This document shows positions 26,030 to 46,259 of a stretch of DNA of 64,000 nucleotides, piece after piece. The stretch is taken from contig NW_003137821.1 in assembly GCF_000003605.2 (NCBI RefSeq), forward strand, positions 750,134 to 814,133, in the 5' to 3' direction. This stretch comes from Saccoglossus kowalevskii (Eukaryota; Hemichordata; Enteropneusta; Harrimaniidae). The notes under the pieces are model-generated. The model searched no databases. It was not told the origin of the DNA and saw only the letters and a list, made by a program, of their open reading frames with translations. Within the stretch, counting starts at the first letter, position 1; every line of letters starts with the position of its first letter. A program made the position numbers and the translations under genes.

Positions 26030-26175
26030 ATGACTAATGTAATTAGTTTCTCATGCAGATACTTTAACGCGTAATCCCGCTTCATTGCTATTGTATTATT
26101 CACCCCATAAACTCGTCGTAAACTGTGCTTGTCATTTCACGCGATGTGCACTTGCAATAAATAAGATAAACTGAG
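26030..26175 (+). repeat. Intron 1-like segment of copy D
   Basis: Matches 32620-32755 inside intron 1 of gene C: shared blocks are AATTAGTTT, TAATCCCGCTTCA.TGCT, CATTTCACGCG, and GCAATAAATA.GATAAACTG. It lies 0.25-0.4 kb after exon 1 relic D, against about 1.0 kb after exon 1 in gene C. This confirms that the D relic derives from genomic duplication and not from a retrocopy. Confidence 0.7.
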
Positions 26176-29100
26176 TGTAGCATGCTGTGACATGTCCTTC
26201 TATTAGATAGTATTATTCTGTTAGTCTACCAATATGATTAATGACGATTTCGACATGCTACACGTTGCCTGTGCGACTTTATATCAGATTTAATTTCATC
26301 AGTTTATTATTGCTCTATTTTGATGAATTAGAAGTTTTTCATTTGAAGGTCAGGTATCGAAAAATATATGTGCGGCTATTTTTGGAAAACACAATAGATT
26401 TTCCAAAAAACGTAAGTATGGCATTGTAATTATGTACAGCGGCGTCACTGTTCAAGTATTTGCATACAAACGTGTTAGAAAAGTGTAATGCTTCAGTACA
26501 CATCCTTTTCATTATTCAAGTGAAATAGCACATACACTATAACATTTTTAGTGAGACAGCTAGCATGCTTTTCGAGTCTCCTGTTTCAGGAAAATAGTAT
26601 GTATCCGTATAAGAATGAATTAATGTCAAAGAATAGAAACTCTACCGAGTTCTATCAATCTTCAAATTACTAATCCAGCGTATAAATATTGCTTTCAGGT
26701 CTCTCGTAGATGAGAAGATTTAGGATATGACATGACGTATCTTCACGCAAATGAAACTAGATCATGTTCCGCTCGATCGTGCTCTGTCAACATAAAATAA
26801 TCATCCAAATCAATAACCATCGAAGATAATGAGTAGCTAGTAGTTTTGTCCTGTACTACATTCAATCACATTCGTGACTAAAATGTACAATCAATATTTA
26901 GTGTCTAATGAACACGTCATCAAGAAACAGGAAACATAATCTGTATTTATCAACTTCGCTTACAACGTATGTTTTCGCAATCCTGACATGGGATCAATTC
27001 TTCAACTCAACACCACTGTTTCCTACTGATTTGCCGACCGTTTTTTACATTGCTTCGATATACATCGTAAAACTTACCGTCCTGCGTGCCGTCATCATTC
27101 ACGAGTACCTTCTAAATTCCATCCGATGTCACATCAATAGATTTTACTGAGATGGGTATGTAATGATTATTATTATATCCACCATTGCGTTCATTAATCT
27201 GGATACACAGTTTATTGTTCATAGTTGTTTTAGTTATCAATGTATGCATCCAAGTATTTCTTAAATCTTTGAGGATTTATATTTAATAACCTATGAGAAG
27301 TATATAACAGCTCTGACTCGTCTTATATCACACTGCATAAAACTCGAACAGTGATCTTGTTTTAGATTTCGCAATAAGCAGTGAAGTACATATGAAAAAA
27401 AACAGGAACACGACTGTATTCGGCAATGGTTTATACGTGAGTTGCATATTTTTGTATTGAACGGTTAAAATAGGGTTATTACAGTAATTTTATGTTTTCT
27501 CAAGATTTGTGTTTTTGTTGCACTGTTATATGTTGTTTAGCATATATTCTCATCAAATGTTGTGTCTTAAAGACATAATTTGTAATTAATGTTTATTTCA
27601 AGTAATTTCAACGCTACTCATAGAGAGAACAATATCTCCCTTTTACTAGAACAATATTACCACCGAGAAAATGTTTATATTGCGTGATATTTTGCATAAT
27701 TTGCAAGAATGCACAGCTCCACGCATGTTTAATACAAAATCATTCCCATTGCTGGGTAAAAAGTCACCCGTGGGAATAATGCCTGTAAAAAAGTACGTGT
27801 ATGTGGAATCCATGTCTTCGATATTTATAGGAGCTGTCAGATTTAATACTTTATTTTGTGTCGATAGCAAGGAAGAATTTTAACAACTGTCTTACTGTAT
27901 ATGATAAAGGTGAAGATGTTATCGTCGTACTTTGCTATTCTGTCAGTCAAAGTGAGCCTCGGCAAATAACACAGCATAAGTGAATTAGGCGAGGAATTCA
28001 ATTAATTTCCTCGTCGGCATATATATCTTAATTACGTAACCAAAATCGTGTATCTTATATAAGCAGTGACGTTTTGATTTTATTATTAGTGCGCACATTT
28101 TCTCCTATTACAATTGGTTCACTTTAAGATAGCAACCGTATGGAATCTACAACGATATATCCTAAACTTAGTCACGAATGTTTAAATGTTTCGTGACCAG
28201 ACTGTACGTATTGCTTCTCATAAGGTAAGGACTACATACACTCACTTTCAGCTGTTATAAGTTTAGCTTATTCATGTGTGTTCCATAATTGCTTTGCAAT
28301 TATAGAGTACTGTGTATTCGGTTTGGTTTTAAATTATATCAAGTGTACACATATATCCGGATACAAGGCATGGCTTTTCATAGTATCGAGAGCCTATCAG
28401 TAACGTCTCAAACTTGCAAGCGTATATTGATCAAAACTTAGAAAGCGTTCCAGGCAGATAAGCCAACTGTGTGTGGTAATGCACCAGAGGGAATTAATCA
28501 AACTTAAGTACTGCTTACCGACAATGTTAATATCTGGATGTTAAACACAGTTTACTGGAAGGAATACATGTAGGTCGATAATAAAGCGTAGCATTTCGGA
28601 GAAAGTAGATAAACAACATGATTACCTAGATTGCACGATGTTGTTTTAGGTGAAATTGGAGAGGTAGAGCACAGAATGTGTTTTGATTATCGATGATAAG
28701 TACATCTTGTAGGAATTGTAATTTACTGTATTACCGAAACGCCAGTGGCACGAAAAGTTGACATTCTATAGTCTTTATGGAAGGCACATACAAATAATTA
28801 ATTTTGATAACGCAAATACACACACCAGTGATGATGTTGACGCCGATAAAGAAAATTCCTAAAGGACAGACCAAATGAAGTTATTCGCACTCAAATAAAG
28901 TGATGCAAACGGTAGTTATAAAAAAAAACTCTAGTACTTACATGAATAAATTTGAAAGATAAAAGATATATAAACTGCTATACTGAATAAGGAAGGTATT
29001 ACGTAACATGATGTGTGGCATACTCGAACATAGATTATTTTAATTCGATGATTTATTCGAATATGTGTTAGGTGACTTAAACGAACAAATTGGGAACTTT

Positions 29101-30871
29101 GCCAACAATATACCAAGGAAAAGAACAGTACTTTCTTGTTGTGCCAACATGAGTATTATATAACATATTAGCTCATGTGGTGTTATAATAAGCTCATGTA
29201 GTATAATAATTATTGCGTTGGGTTTTGATTGAAAGTTGACCATGTAGAATTGCAATTTAATTGAAGTTGAATTAAACAAAATGTAATAAAGTAGAAGAAA
29301 TATTATATATATTGTAACTTAACATACAAATTTATTGTAAATTATACCTTACATCTTTGCTTGCCCAAAGCTATGCAAAATAAGCCGAATTAACAATTAA
29401 TATTATGTTTTTCAAAGACTAGGAAAAAGTATATCGGTACCTACAGTGTAATTTGTGTTACAGGTATATATGAAATAATCTAATTATATCCCAGTGTTAG
29501 TACGTGTATATACAGTTCATGAACGTTGTATGAAATCATCAAACCATAGGAAATATGAACCCTATGTAGTACTAATCCTTTTGTTGAGGCAATCTTAGCT
29601 GTCACTTCGCTGATTACAAATACTGCAGGCATCTATAAACCGTCGTCAATAATGGAAAGTCATGTGAGCGCTTTTCGCTTCCGCTGTTTATAATCGGAAA
29701 GAATAAGAATAATCAGATAAGAAATTTTAAACACGATAGTAAAACATACAATGTGTTATCGTATCAAACATACATACACCAACAAACTGAAAGTGAAAAG
29801 TAGACAATACGCAAAGATGATCTGTAGACTGTGGCTTTCTCTACACAGAATTGTTTATCCTCAAGTGTCGATTGTACTGTAATTTCCCATGAGTGGTTGA
29901 GCTTTATACACTTAAACGCTTAACAAGAAATGCGAGAGTCTAATTAGTAGTAGTATCTATTATATGATAAAAATAAAGGCAGTGCCAACCATTTTACACA
30001 CACGATACACTTATGCACACAATTCATAGTCAATAATGAGTTTAACGTGTATATACAATTCACACATGTAACACACACGTGTTCACACAACATACTTCAT
30101 TATTTTTCGCGGTCAGTTAAATTACAAAAATCCTTGCATGTGTGAAACGAAATACATTTGTTTGATTATCAAATCTGTATGTTAAATAAGAAAAACTGAT
30201 AAGCTTATATACCGAGCACCTTTTTCAATTCTTTCTATATACGCTCAATTATGGTTTTCAAGCCATGTATTACGGGTAAGCTTTCAGGGCACATCGGCAA
30301 TACAATTACAAGGCGACGAGTGCACACTAACTTAATATATAGAGAAATGCGTAAATGCGAAACGTCTTTGGGGTAATTCACTTAAGTCACTTACCATTAA
30401 AGAACTTGCGGCGATTATATAGGCAGCTAAGATGGCAAATAACAGTTTCTGTCTACGGATAGTATAGAGTGTGAACACGATTTCTTCATTAATCAAATAA
30501 GAGCGGCGTTATTAAATTGGTCATATTGAAACGTTCTAAAATATTCAACAAACCAAAATATATTAAGTGTGATTATGGTGGCCACACTTACGTATTAGTA
30601 TTTCCTTGACTTCTGTATGCATAAAATACAAAGTAAAAATAGTAAGTACACGTTTGAGTTCATTGAAGGCACTCCATTGTCCTAACGTTAACGTGTTCCA
30701 CGTTCGTTTATATCACGTGAATATATTTACCTCAAATAGTAACTAAATTTTATTCGTTTTAGCGTTTTCAATCACGAATGGCTTGCGTTATTACCTAGGA
30801 GACATGACTTTACCATAGTTAATCGACCACATACAGCCAAGACAAAACTAGTCGAATCAAATTTCCCTACC
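26176..30871. other. AT-rich intergenic DNA between relic D and gene C
   Basis: Open frames up to 80 codons (for example 26908-27150 and 29040-29279) show no recognisable domain. No relic of receptor exons 2-4 was seen. The region is plain AT-rich sequence to the extent that I can judge by eye. Confidence 0.35.
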
Positions 30872-31131
30872 AATTAACGAGGTAATATGAATAACTTGTG
30901 ACACGGAGAGAGCACAATAATTACAACCTCGAAGTTAAAGTAGGGTCAAACGGGCTCGTGAAATGTTTTTTCTTAAAAGGGTGCACATTGTTCTATCAAA
31001 TGGATGACATACAAGGATGACTCCATTTATAGACAGAACAATGATCGACTGCGCATGTCTGTTAAACATGAGTGGCGGTGGAATATGTACATGGGCCTTT
31101 CCGTCACAATAAAGCGCACACTCGTGAGAGT
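30872..31131 (+). promoter_or_regulatory. Receptor-family upstream module, copy C (candidate promoter of gene C)
   Basis: Lies 470 bp before the start codon of the intact gene C. Shared blocks with copies D and E include AAGTTAAAGTAGGGTCA, TCTATCAAATGGATGACAT, CATTTATAGA (possibly TATA-like), TGCGCATGTCTGTTAAA, TCCGTCACAATAAA and ACTCGTGAGAG. The order is kept in all three. Conservation in non-coding DNA between otherwise diverged copies suggests a regulatory or transcribed leader role; an unrecognised transposon is the main alternative. Confidence 0.5.
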
Positions 31132-31600
31132 GTAACTCTGTTTTAAAAACATCCAGAAAAAGACAGAAATATACAACGCACACATTGCCGAACGGGTCAT
31201 TTGCGCAATAGCACGCCTACAGTTTTAGACTCCTTCATTGAACGGGGTTCATAGCGTGATAGTAACATACCAAACCATACGTTTCACATATACAACCACG
31301 AAACATATGCAAACGATATCAAGGCGGTACAAATGCATGTGCTATTGGCTATAAAGTCCTTTATTGAATACACAATGATGTTCTTTCATTCTATTGATGG
31401 GACTCCCCTGCGACAATAATGGGGCATTCCGTTCAGTGGTGTATGTGATGTGCATAGCGAACACATATATTGGCATCAAGCGTTCGCTGAAACACAACAT
31501 CTAAAGCTGAGATCGAGCTCGTTTCAACATTACCGATTTCATAACTCAGACAAAGAGTTTGAGTTGATGTTTTTTATCAACTACTAAAGTCGTGATAACC

Positions 31601-38292
<6,692 letters not shown>

Positions 38293-41200
38293 TATGCTGG
38301 ATTTCGAAGTATATAACAAAGATATATGTGTTCTTAAAGAGAAGTAGTGTGATAATTGAAATTCAGCAAAATGAAGAGTTATTTGATGTTATTTTCGGAG
38401 AAGCTAAATTATAATACTTTAAAGAGCGTAGTGAAAATATCAATATCAACTGCTTTGCCCTTACTACATGTTGCCTCCAGTAACAGCTGCAAATCACCTT
38501 TTCACCATATGGGCAATTTCATCGCGAGACGACTAGACAAGTGTAGAAAGTAGCGGCTGAGATATGTTGCAACGTCCAAAAACATCGTGCGTGCAGTTAA
38601 AATACATTCACAAGTAGCGAATGTTAAATATCTTGGATTTCTTAAAAGTATTGAGTAAATTTGAAGGTCCAATGTAAAATTCAAGAGGAAGTATGAATGT
38701 ATACATAATTAAAATATCCACAGGAAATGGAATTGTCCGAGAATGTTGCCAACAAGACGTTATCTAGAATATTAGTTGTGTTGTTAGTGATAATTGCGCG
38801 ACTAACACTGGCATGGTTGTATAAAAAAACATATATATATATATCTGGCTTCGAATGTTTCAATAGACAACATTTTATTTCATAATATTTGTGTGTAAGC
38901 CTGAAGTGTCATAGCTACTTACGGCAAACGATCTACTGCTACCGGGGATGTAATCTTGTTAATCCTGACATCTGCAAATATCCCTACCAAGAAATAGTAA
39001 TGTTAAGTATCGTTCACATTCAAATTGTTTGGCCGATATAATGAGCTTGAATATGCTACTGCTTTATTGATGACAAAAAACACTTGAATAATAAAAGGAT
39101 AACTGCACATGGCGCAGGATTTGCTCATTCTACTCGAATCATCTGACATCACTTCATGCATTCCACGGGGTCCATACAGTTTGCGTTTCCGGGTCTGACA
39201 ATGTACATGTGTATTTGTCACTTATTTGTTTTGTTTTCTGCGAATTGTCAAAATTCTTTTGAATGTGGATTTAGATATTATTTGATTATGTTACAGCTTG
39301 TATAGAATACAAATACTTCATCTGATAATTCTAAGACTGAAACTGTTTTGTATTATCAAACAGAGGATTATACCTATGATGTTGTATTTTCAAGAAGTGG
39401 TAAATACTAAATGATAAGATATTGTAAATGTCAACAGAAGGCAGAGTGACAAGCAATAATTTCTCTACTCTGTATCACACTAAACCCATGAAAAATCAAA
39501 TTATGTTATTTTTCAACATAAAGCGTTATTGTACGACTCTGCCTGGTTCTAGACTGAATATGTTATCATCGATATGCTCGATCTTCTGAAAAAAATATAT
39601 GGCGACTTCTGACACAAAGACATTCAAACAAAATGTGTTTTTTACTGGTTAAATCATTTCTTTTTTTTCGTAAAAAAACAAAATATTTACTGAAAGCAAA
39701 ATATCTCAAGATTGTGAATTGTGATGTGTTTTGCATTTTATAGTCATCAATTTTACAACACATACTTTTTACACAATACAAGTATTTGTTTTGTTGGCGA
39801 ATCAGATTTATTTATTGGCGGTACGACTTATGAAACAGAAGGGGTCCACTGACTCGCTTGACTGTATGCCTAGAAGGTCATATATATTTCTCCCGCTGAT
39901 TAGTTCATATTCATATTCACGTTGTTAAAATGAATTGCAAATTAAACAATATGTAATTTGGTATTTAATATTTCTTTAATCTTAAAATGTGTGGATGAAG
40001 CGTAATGCAAGTTTCACCAGTTCATTCAATTATCCAACTGAACTGGGGACAACTCCATCAATACAGCAAAGAAAATGTTATTTATAATCACACAAAAAAA
40101 CTGCGATCGGGTGGCAATGTGGAAATATTATAATGTACCATCCTATGAAAAGCATTTCATTAAATCTTATCCTGCCAGCCCTATACACTTTTACATTGAC
40201 TCGACTTGATACGGATTAAAATTCGTGATTATAAATTCAAATCACGTTTTCAAATTAGAAAAGCAGTAATTGCCTTTGCAAAAAACATTGTTCTCATCAA
40301 GTTGATATATAAATACGGACATTTTTATTGGATTCAGTCTGAAAGAAAAGCCTCATCAAGGAAACGTTTGCCATAATAGCTAATAGCTATAAGTGTTGCA
40401 GACAATAAAGGTTGGCAGTTATGTAGTTTTAAGAAATCAATAACGGCAATGAATAGCATACGTTTGTGCTGTGATACAAAGAATTACGTTTATTTTATTA
40501 AATGAAGTCGCATAATTGAAATATAATGAGAGTCGACGGTCTTTGTGTACTGCTAAATTGTAATGACCTTTTCATTTGACAAGTAACTCCGCTGCTTCTG
40601 GTAAATACTTGTTTCATGCGGGGAGACGAGCCATCGTCAAACTCTCATTTGCTTTTGATTATTGTTTACTTGGCCGTCAATTATTTGCTTAATGGTCATC
40701 TTCTGATACCTGATTGTTTTCTCGTCACTCGCTGATGTTGTCTGCAACTAGTTGACGTGCTTAATTTTCAATACTTAACTGCCATGACAACTGTCTTTGA
40801 ACGACACATACGTCTGTAGATTGGATGTAAGTTGAAAAACCGACCTCGGATAACACAAAAACCAAACCGCCTAAACAACAATAATTATGTACGTAAAATA
40901 GACCATCGTCTTTGTTCATTTCTTGTTGTTGTGTTAGACACGTTTTCACATGAATTTACATACATTTAATACATGTAAGAAAATATAGGCAAATGCAGCT
41001 ACCGTTTGGCATGCAATGCCTTCGATGGCTTTTAAACAAAAGAATAGTTTTTAAAATGCTTTTACGTTCGATGACAGTATACTCACATGTGCAAGGTCTT
41101 ACATATAATACATGTATTTTGTTCTGTATATAGAAACTACATACTGATTCCATTTAATTGCAAAACTGATAACCTATACGAATAAATTCGGCGAATATGT

Positions 41201-41394
41201 GCCACGACTCGATACGTCTATAAATAGCATGCTTGACGACATTAAGACATTCTAAATTATCACTTGTTTGTGTTTCTTTTGAATGTAATGTACCGGTGAT
41301 ATGTTGTTGTTTTTGTGCATTGTGGTTATATTGTATTGGTGTATTACAATACATGAGCGCCCTCATATAATAAAACAATCGTTTCCCATCTGTC
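38293..41394. other. 3' flank of gene C, AT-rich, nothing recognised
   Basis: Open frames of 60-72 codons on both strands carry no domain. A short AT repeat is at about 38827-38846. No receptor relic was seen. Confidence 0.35.
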
Positions 41395-42052
41395 TCACTG
41401 AACAGTTGATACAACATCCAAGTAGATTAATTCTGATATGTCACTGGGACAGCTCATCTTTACAGTTAAGTCAACACAAAATAGTATACTCGTGATGGAA
41501 CTTTCTGTAAGGAAAATGTTATTTCGTATCATTGGTGGCGCACATGGTACTGTGATGTTTTTGTGATTGATGATTTTGTTGTTTGAACTATTTTCATTTG
41601 ATTTCAAATTATTGAAGGTTGTAAGTGAACTTACTGAGTGATTCTCGTTGCATGATGTGCAATTCTCACGCTGTTTTTCCAAAGATACAATGGTGTAATT
41701 ATGCACACGCTCTGACCTTGTTTGTGATAACGGCTGCAGATGTGTAGGTGGTACTTTGGCTTGAAGGAGTTTAGTGCTGCTGGTTGTGACACACTGTGTT
41801 TTTTCCCATTTACGATTGACGATGGTGTGTAGTTTATCGTAAAGTGGAAAGGGATGTCCGTTGTCCTCATTTCAGTCGATCGGTGGCTAACAAGCTATTT
41901 CCACGTAAACACTGGACACAAATTTTGTTTTCTTTGGTGTAGTTAATATTCGCAAATTCGGTTGATAATCGCCACAAGTTTATATCGTTGTTCTTGATAA
42001 TCACTCGGGTGTTTAGTAGACGCAAACACGTTCTCAATAGAGTGGCTACCAT
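41395..42052 (-). other. Cluster of overlapping minus-strand open frames, possible decayed coding sequence
   Basis: Three minus-strand frames (42052-41867, 41870-41631 and 41706-41395; 61, 79 and 103 codons) follow one another with slight overlaps, as would be expected from a coding region broken by frameshifts. The sequence contains polar stretches rich in Asn and Ser and two CxxC pairs (CVQC and CTSC), but I do not recognise a family. Chance open frames remain possible. Confidence 0.2.
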
Positions 42053-44475
42053 GATGTAATGATGAGATTATGTACACTTTTTATATGCTGTAGTTTGCGA
42101 GCGAAAAAACAGGAAAAATGTTAGGAATAAATCAGTAACTTGGACGAACATTTGAATACATATATGAAAGCATGTTGTTACTGAAACTAGAATACTTGTT
42201 CTTGATAATTATTTGGCCTTTTTCGCAACCAATGTTGATGATGGACAATATGCCGTATTTATTTTCTTATTGCGCATGAGTGTTACATTTTATAACATTA
42301 TAACCTCAAATGTCCCTGTACGTCAAAACCATTTCTTACTGATACTGAGATCGGAGTATGCTGTTTGTTTTGATTTTGAAGTCACAGTTGAACATAGTTC
42401 CGGCTATGATATGAACATGGAATATTGTGACATACTACCGGAGTATTATGATGTTTATCGTTTCATGACATCAGTGATATGTTGCGTTAAACGTCACATA
42501 ATGGTACAATATTTGTCGTCGTGATGTGATAATTGATAACTGCTCCCATGTCAGCAGAACGTTTAGAAAATCATCTGTTCTTATATCATATCGATGTATT
42601 GCGTATTATTGAAATTTTAATATTCAGATTCGAATGTGGACGTTATTTCTAAATTTTTAATTAAGTTTGCTCCGGTTTTTGTTAGTCGGATATTTGGGAA
42701 TAATGTTATAGCTGACGGATTGTAGTACAATGTATTAGTGCGATATCTATTTATTTATTTATTTATTACTTCATTCATCACATGGGACGCATGGTTCTAC
42801 TCATTAATTTTACATTGTCTCTACGGAAAATCAGCCAGGTGGAATAAGGCACATTGATTTTATACGCCGAAGACTTTAAATGAATCTCGCTAATAGTGAA
42901 GTCATTAAAACTGACAAAGTACTTTTATAGTTACATGTCATTTTATCTCACTGGGTCCTAGATGGCCCAATGATGTCGACTATTGTCGAAGATGGATGTA
43001 TTCAGTGGGAAAACATTACAAAGTGTGAACCAAAAATCCCATGACAGCTTGTGCAATTATTTGAATGTATTGAAGAAGAGGAATCATGCAGTACTTGTTG
43101 AATATGTATTGTTAAATTAAAGTTAGGTTTTCGTTCAAACATGATAAGGATTTGAAAAGCCATATGATGGTGAAGCAAGTAAATGTGTTGTATGTGTTTG
43201 TATTGATATGTAGGTGTATTGATTGCAAGCGAACGGCGTAAAATACGGCACAAAAATACTGCCTTCAGTGTAGTTAAGCTATGAGCACACTGGGGACAAA
43301 CAAGTGATATACGTTTCCTTTCATGATTAGTTTCATGATTAAAAAGACTGATAGCATTCGATAAAAGTCTCCTATGACATTTATCTACTTCAGATTTGAT
43401 GGAAATTACTCTACTGAAAACGGCAACTGGATATATAGATCAATCTGTCTCTACATAATTAATGCGTGTGACTTATATATGTACTTTTGCAGCTATTGTA
43501 CACCCCTTTGGTCATGCCTATCAACTATATAGGCATAATGTCAAACATGTGGGCTAAAACGTTAACATCATTGAATCTATCAATGGAGATTTTTTTTATC
43601 ATTTTACATTTACCATTAATCTCACCAAAATATATGACCTAAAATACAAAAATAAATTACGATACATCAAACCCTTATATAATATAAAATATTTTTCACT
43701 ATGTCGATTTTCTAACAAGACTCTGCAAACTGCCGTTAATTTGCAATTTAGAAACATATCCAATCAATTAGTGTTTTCGACCATAAGTAGACACGTATTC
43801 AAAGAGTCTGTATTACTTGAACTAAAAACGACACGAATAATTTTAGATCATTAAATACATACTGTACAGTTTATAAAAGATAAATGTTACCGACGATCTG
43901 CGATAATACCTGCTTATGGTTACGCCTACTATATAAATAATGTACACGTGAATACACAATTATTACATACGTGATTTCACATCACAAGTATTCACGTGAA
44001 ATGAGCTGTACTGCATAACATACACTATGAGGAACTGTGAATTAGATGTGATACATCACAATTTGCCACAAAGCATGATTCCCACGAAACTCGATGAGAT
44101 CGTAGTGATTTCATCAAATAAAAAATTGATTACCTCGAAATAGATACACCAACGTAGAATTTACAATATGCGAGTACAAACGATCATGAAATTAAAGTCC
44201 ATTGTTATCAACAATAACACGTAATGATGAACTTTCTGGCATAAGAGATTGTTTAACAATAACTGTACTTTATTATTTACGCTTTGAATATATGTATACG
44301 AGTAAAAAGAGATGATCATTGTAATAATGATTCTAGCATTTTTCTAGCTGTTTCTTGTAGGGCTCATCAAATGGTAAATTATCTAACAAGTTTGATTCAT
44401 GATGCAATATAGATACAATTATGCATATATTTGATGGACATAACTCCGATGATGTAAACATGCGTCTCAACAGTA
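42053..44475. other. AT-rich intergenic DNA, nothing recognised
   Basis: Holds a short TTTA microsatellite at about 42750-42768. Frames at 42213-42524 (non-ATG start) and 43253-43002 on the minus strand have no recognisable features. Confidence 0.35.
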
Positions 44476-44527
44476 TACATACATACATACATACATACAT
44501 ACATACATACATACATACATACATACG
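44476..44527. repeat. CATA microsatellite, about 13 units
   Basis: Uninterrupted ACAT repeat; it creates a short artefactual minus-strand open frame (MYVCMYVC...). Confidence 0.95.
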
Positions 44528-45544
44528 TATATTATTTAATTGTAAATATTTTACCTAATAGTTACATCAACAAGAGAATAATAAGGCAGGTAACTGCGGT
44601 AATTTCCTTGGGATTCAAATTTGATTTTGAACATCAGACACTTTTCATTTTAAGAAAAGTTACATCATATATGTACACAATCTACGAGCATGATCAGTAA
44701 TTGTTTCAATTGACGAATTTCAAAACAAAACGTAAATACATATGTAAGGCGTGTTGAGCTGTATAACATATGCTATTAGATTTTAACTAATTTGAATATT
44801 ATGAAAATTTCATTTACAGTTGCGAGTCACCCTGGGCTAAATATTAAATGTATATTTTACGTTATGTCAGTTAATTTTCGGCAATATCGTGGACGATATT
44901 ACTAGGCTCCGACCGAAAAAAAATAGGTTTTAATAATATGTCCTGTTAAACACATGGGATCTTCTAATCATGAACTTGAACCTATTATAAACTATTATAA
45001 CCTAGCATTCATGTCAAGTTTCTTGTAAGTACTGTGACCCTTGTCTTATCACTTAAACTATCTGCATGTATCCACTAAACTAGAATATTTATGTTTTAGA
45101 CTTGGAATTTTTATGTGAAATCTATTTCACTCACATATTTCGTATTCGGTAATGTACGTTTTTAGTTTATCGTTAATAGCCATGCGTTATGCACGTGTAA
45201 CAAGGTCAAACGAGGTCAAGCTAGTCCAGTGTGAAGAGTTGCAGACGCCGTTTTATACATGACCTTATAAAAGTTATTATACTACCTGCTTTATTTTACA
45301 TTATAAGTACAGCGGAACGGCATCTTAATCTTATTAACTATTAATGTCCTAACATTACCGAAATATATGTCTTTTTGTGAAGGGGTTATATTAAAATACG
45401 TAATTAATGCTTTTAAATGACATTCATACACATCAAAAAGTTCATTTCCCATGTGTCATAAAATCCTTTTTTCCAATTAAGAGAAAACATTGGTAGTATC
45501 ACGTGACGTAAACCCCTTTTTAATGATAAGAAAATGTTTGCAGT
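44528..45544. other. AT-rich stretch, nothing recognised
   Basis: I looked here for an exon 1 relic that might accompany the intron-like segment at 45545 and found none. Confidence 0.3.
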
Positions 45545-45720
45545 ATCATAACCTACCAAATGGCAAAAGGTACGGCGGATATCAATTTAAGTACCGAGCT
45601 TAGCAGCTTATATGTTTCTAATTTGCGTATTAATTTAAAGGATTCCCATAAATCGTCCAGATAACCATTAGCAGATGTACTGTCTCACAGCCTTCCGCGA
45701 AACACATGTAAATTGTTTGA
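45545..45720 (+). repeat. Orphan copy of a gene C intron 1 segment
   Basis: Similar to 33000-33180 at both ends (GGCAAAAGGTACGGCGGAT at the left, ACTGTCTCACAG and AATTGTTTGATG at the right). It lies 7 kb downstream of gene C in the same orientation. It may be the remains of a further receptor duplicate, or a repeat unrelated to the receptors. Confidence 0.45.
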
Positions 45721-46028
45721 TGTTCCACCTTTGCTGTTAGGGACTTGTCGTTAGTTATAAATCGGGAGGGTCGGAGCATTGTGGAAGGTCACTCATTTCC
45801 CAGTTCCGGGGTTTTACAAATAATACAGTCGGTATCAGGAGCATTATAGGTGATCCATCTGTATTGCATAGTCAGCCCACATGTGGAACATGTTTTGAAA
45901 TATATTGTCTATCTATTATGTATTTTGGTTGTAGTTCCATTACGTTCATGCATTGCGTATTTCCAGGGCGATTGTCGTTTGACGAACTACGGTTGTACAT
46001 GTTATTTCGTATAGTGTTAGTAGTATAT

Positions 46029-46100
46029 GAGGTTATTATGAGGATACTTCAAAGTATGCACAGTCGTGACAGCGGCAGTATCGACCGACGCGCAGCCCCG
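46029..46100 (+). mobile_element. Truncated copy of the fold-back MITE
   Basis: Starts GAGGTTATTATGAGGATAC, then CAAAGTATGCAC, AGTCGTGACAGCGGCAG and GACCGACGCGCAGC, following the left half of the copy at 52519. The right half is missing. Confidence 0.65.
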
Positions 46101-46154
46101 TAAAATACCGCAAAATTACGGCATGTTGTAACTTATGGTGTTACGGTAACAGAC

Positions 46155-46156
<2 letters not shown>

Positions 46157-46249
<93 letters not shown>

Positions 46250-46259
46250 GTATTATTAT
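46157..46259. repeat. ATT microsatellite, about 33 units
   Basis: A nearly perfect TTA repeat with one interruption close to its right end. Confidence 0.95.

Noticed and set aside
42213-42524. 103-codon plus frame
   Set aside because: It begins at TTG with no close ATG, shows no domain and no splice-site support.
44333-44524. 63-codon minus frame starting with Met-Tyr-Val-Cys repeats
   Set aside because: It is created by the CATA microsatellite.
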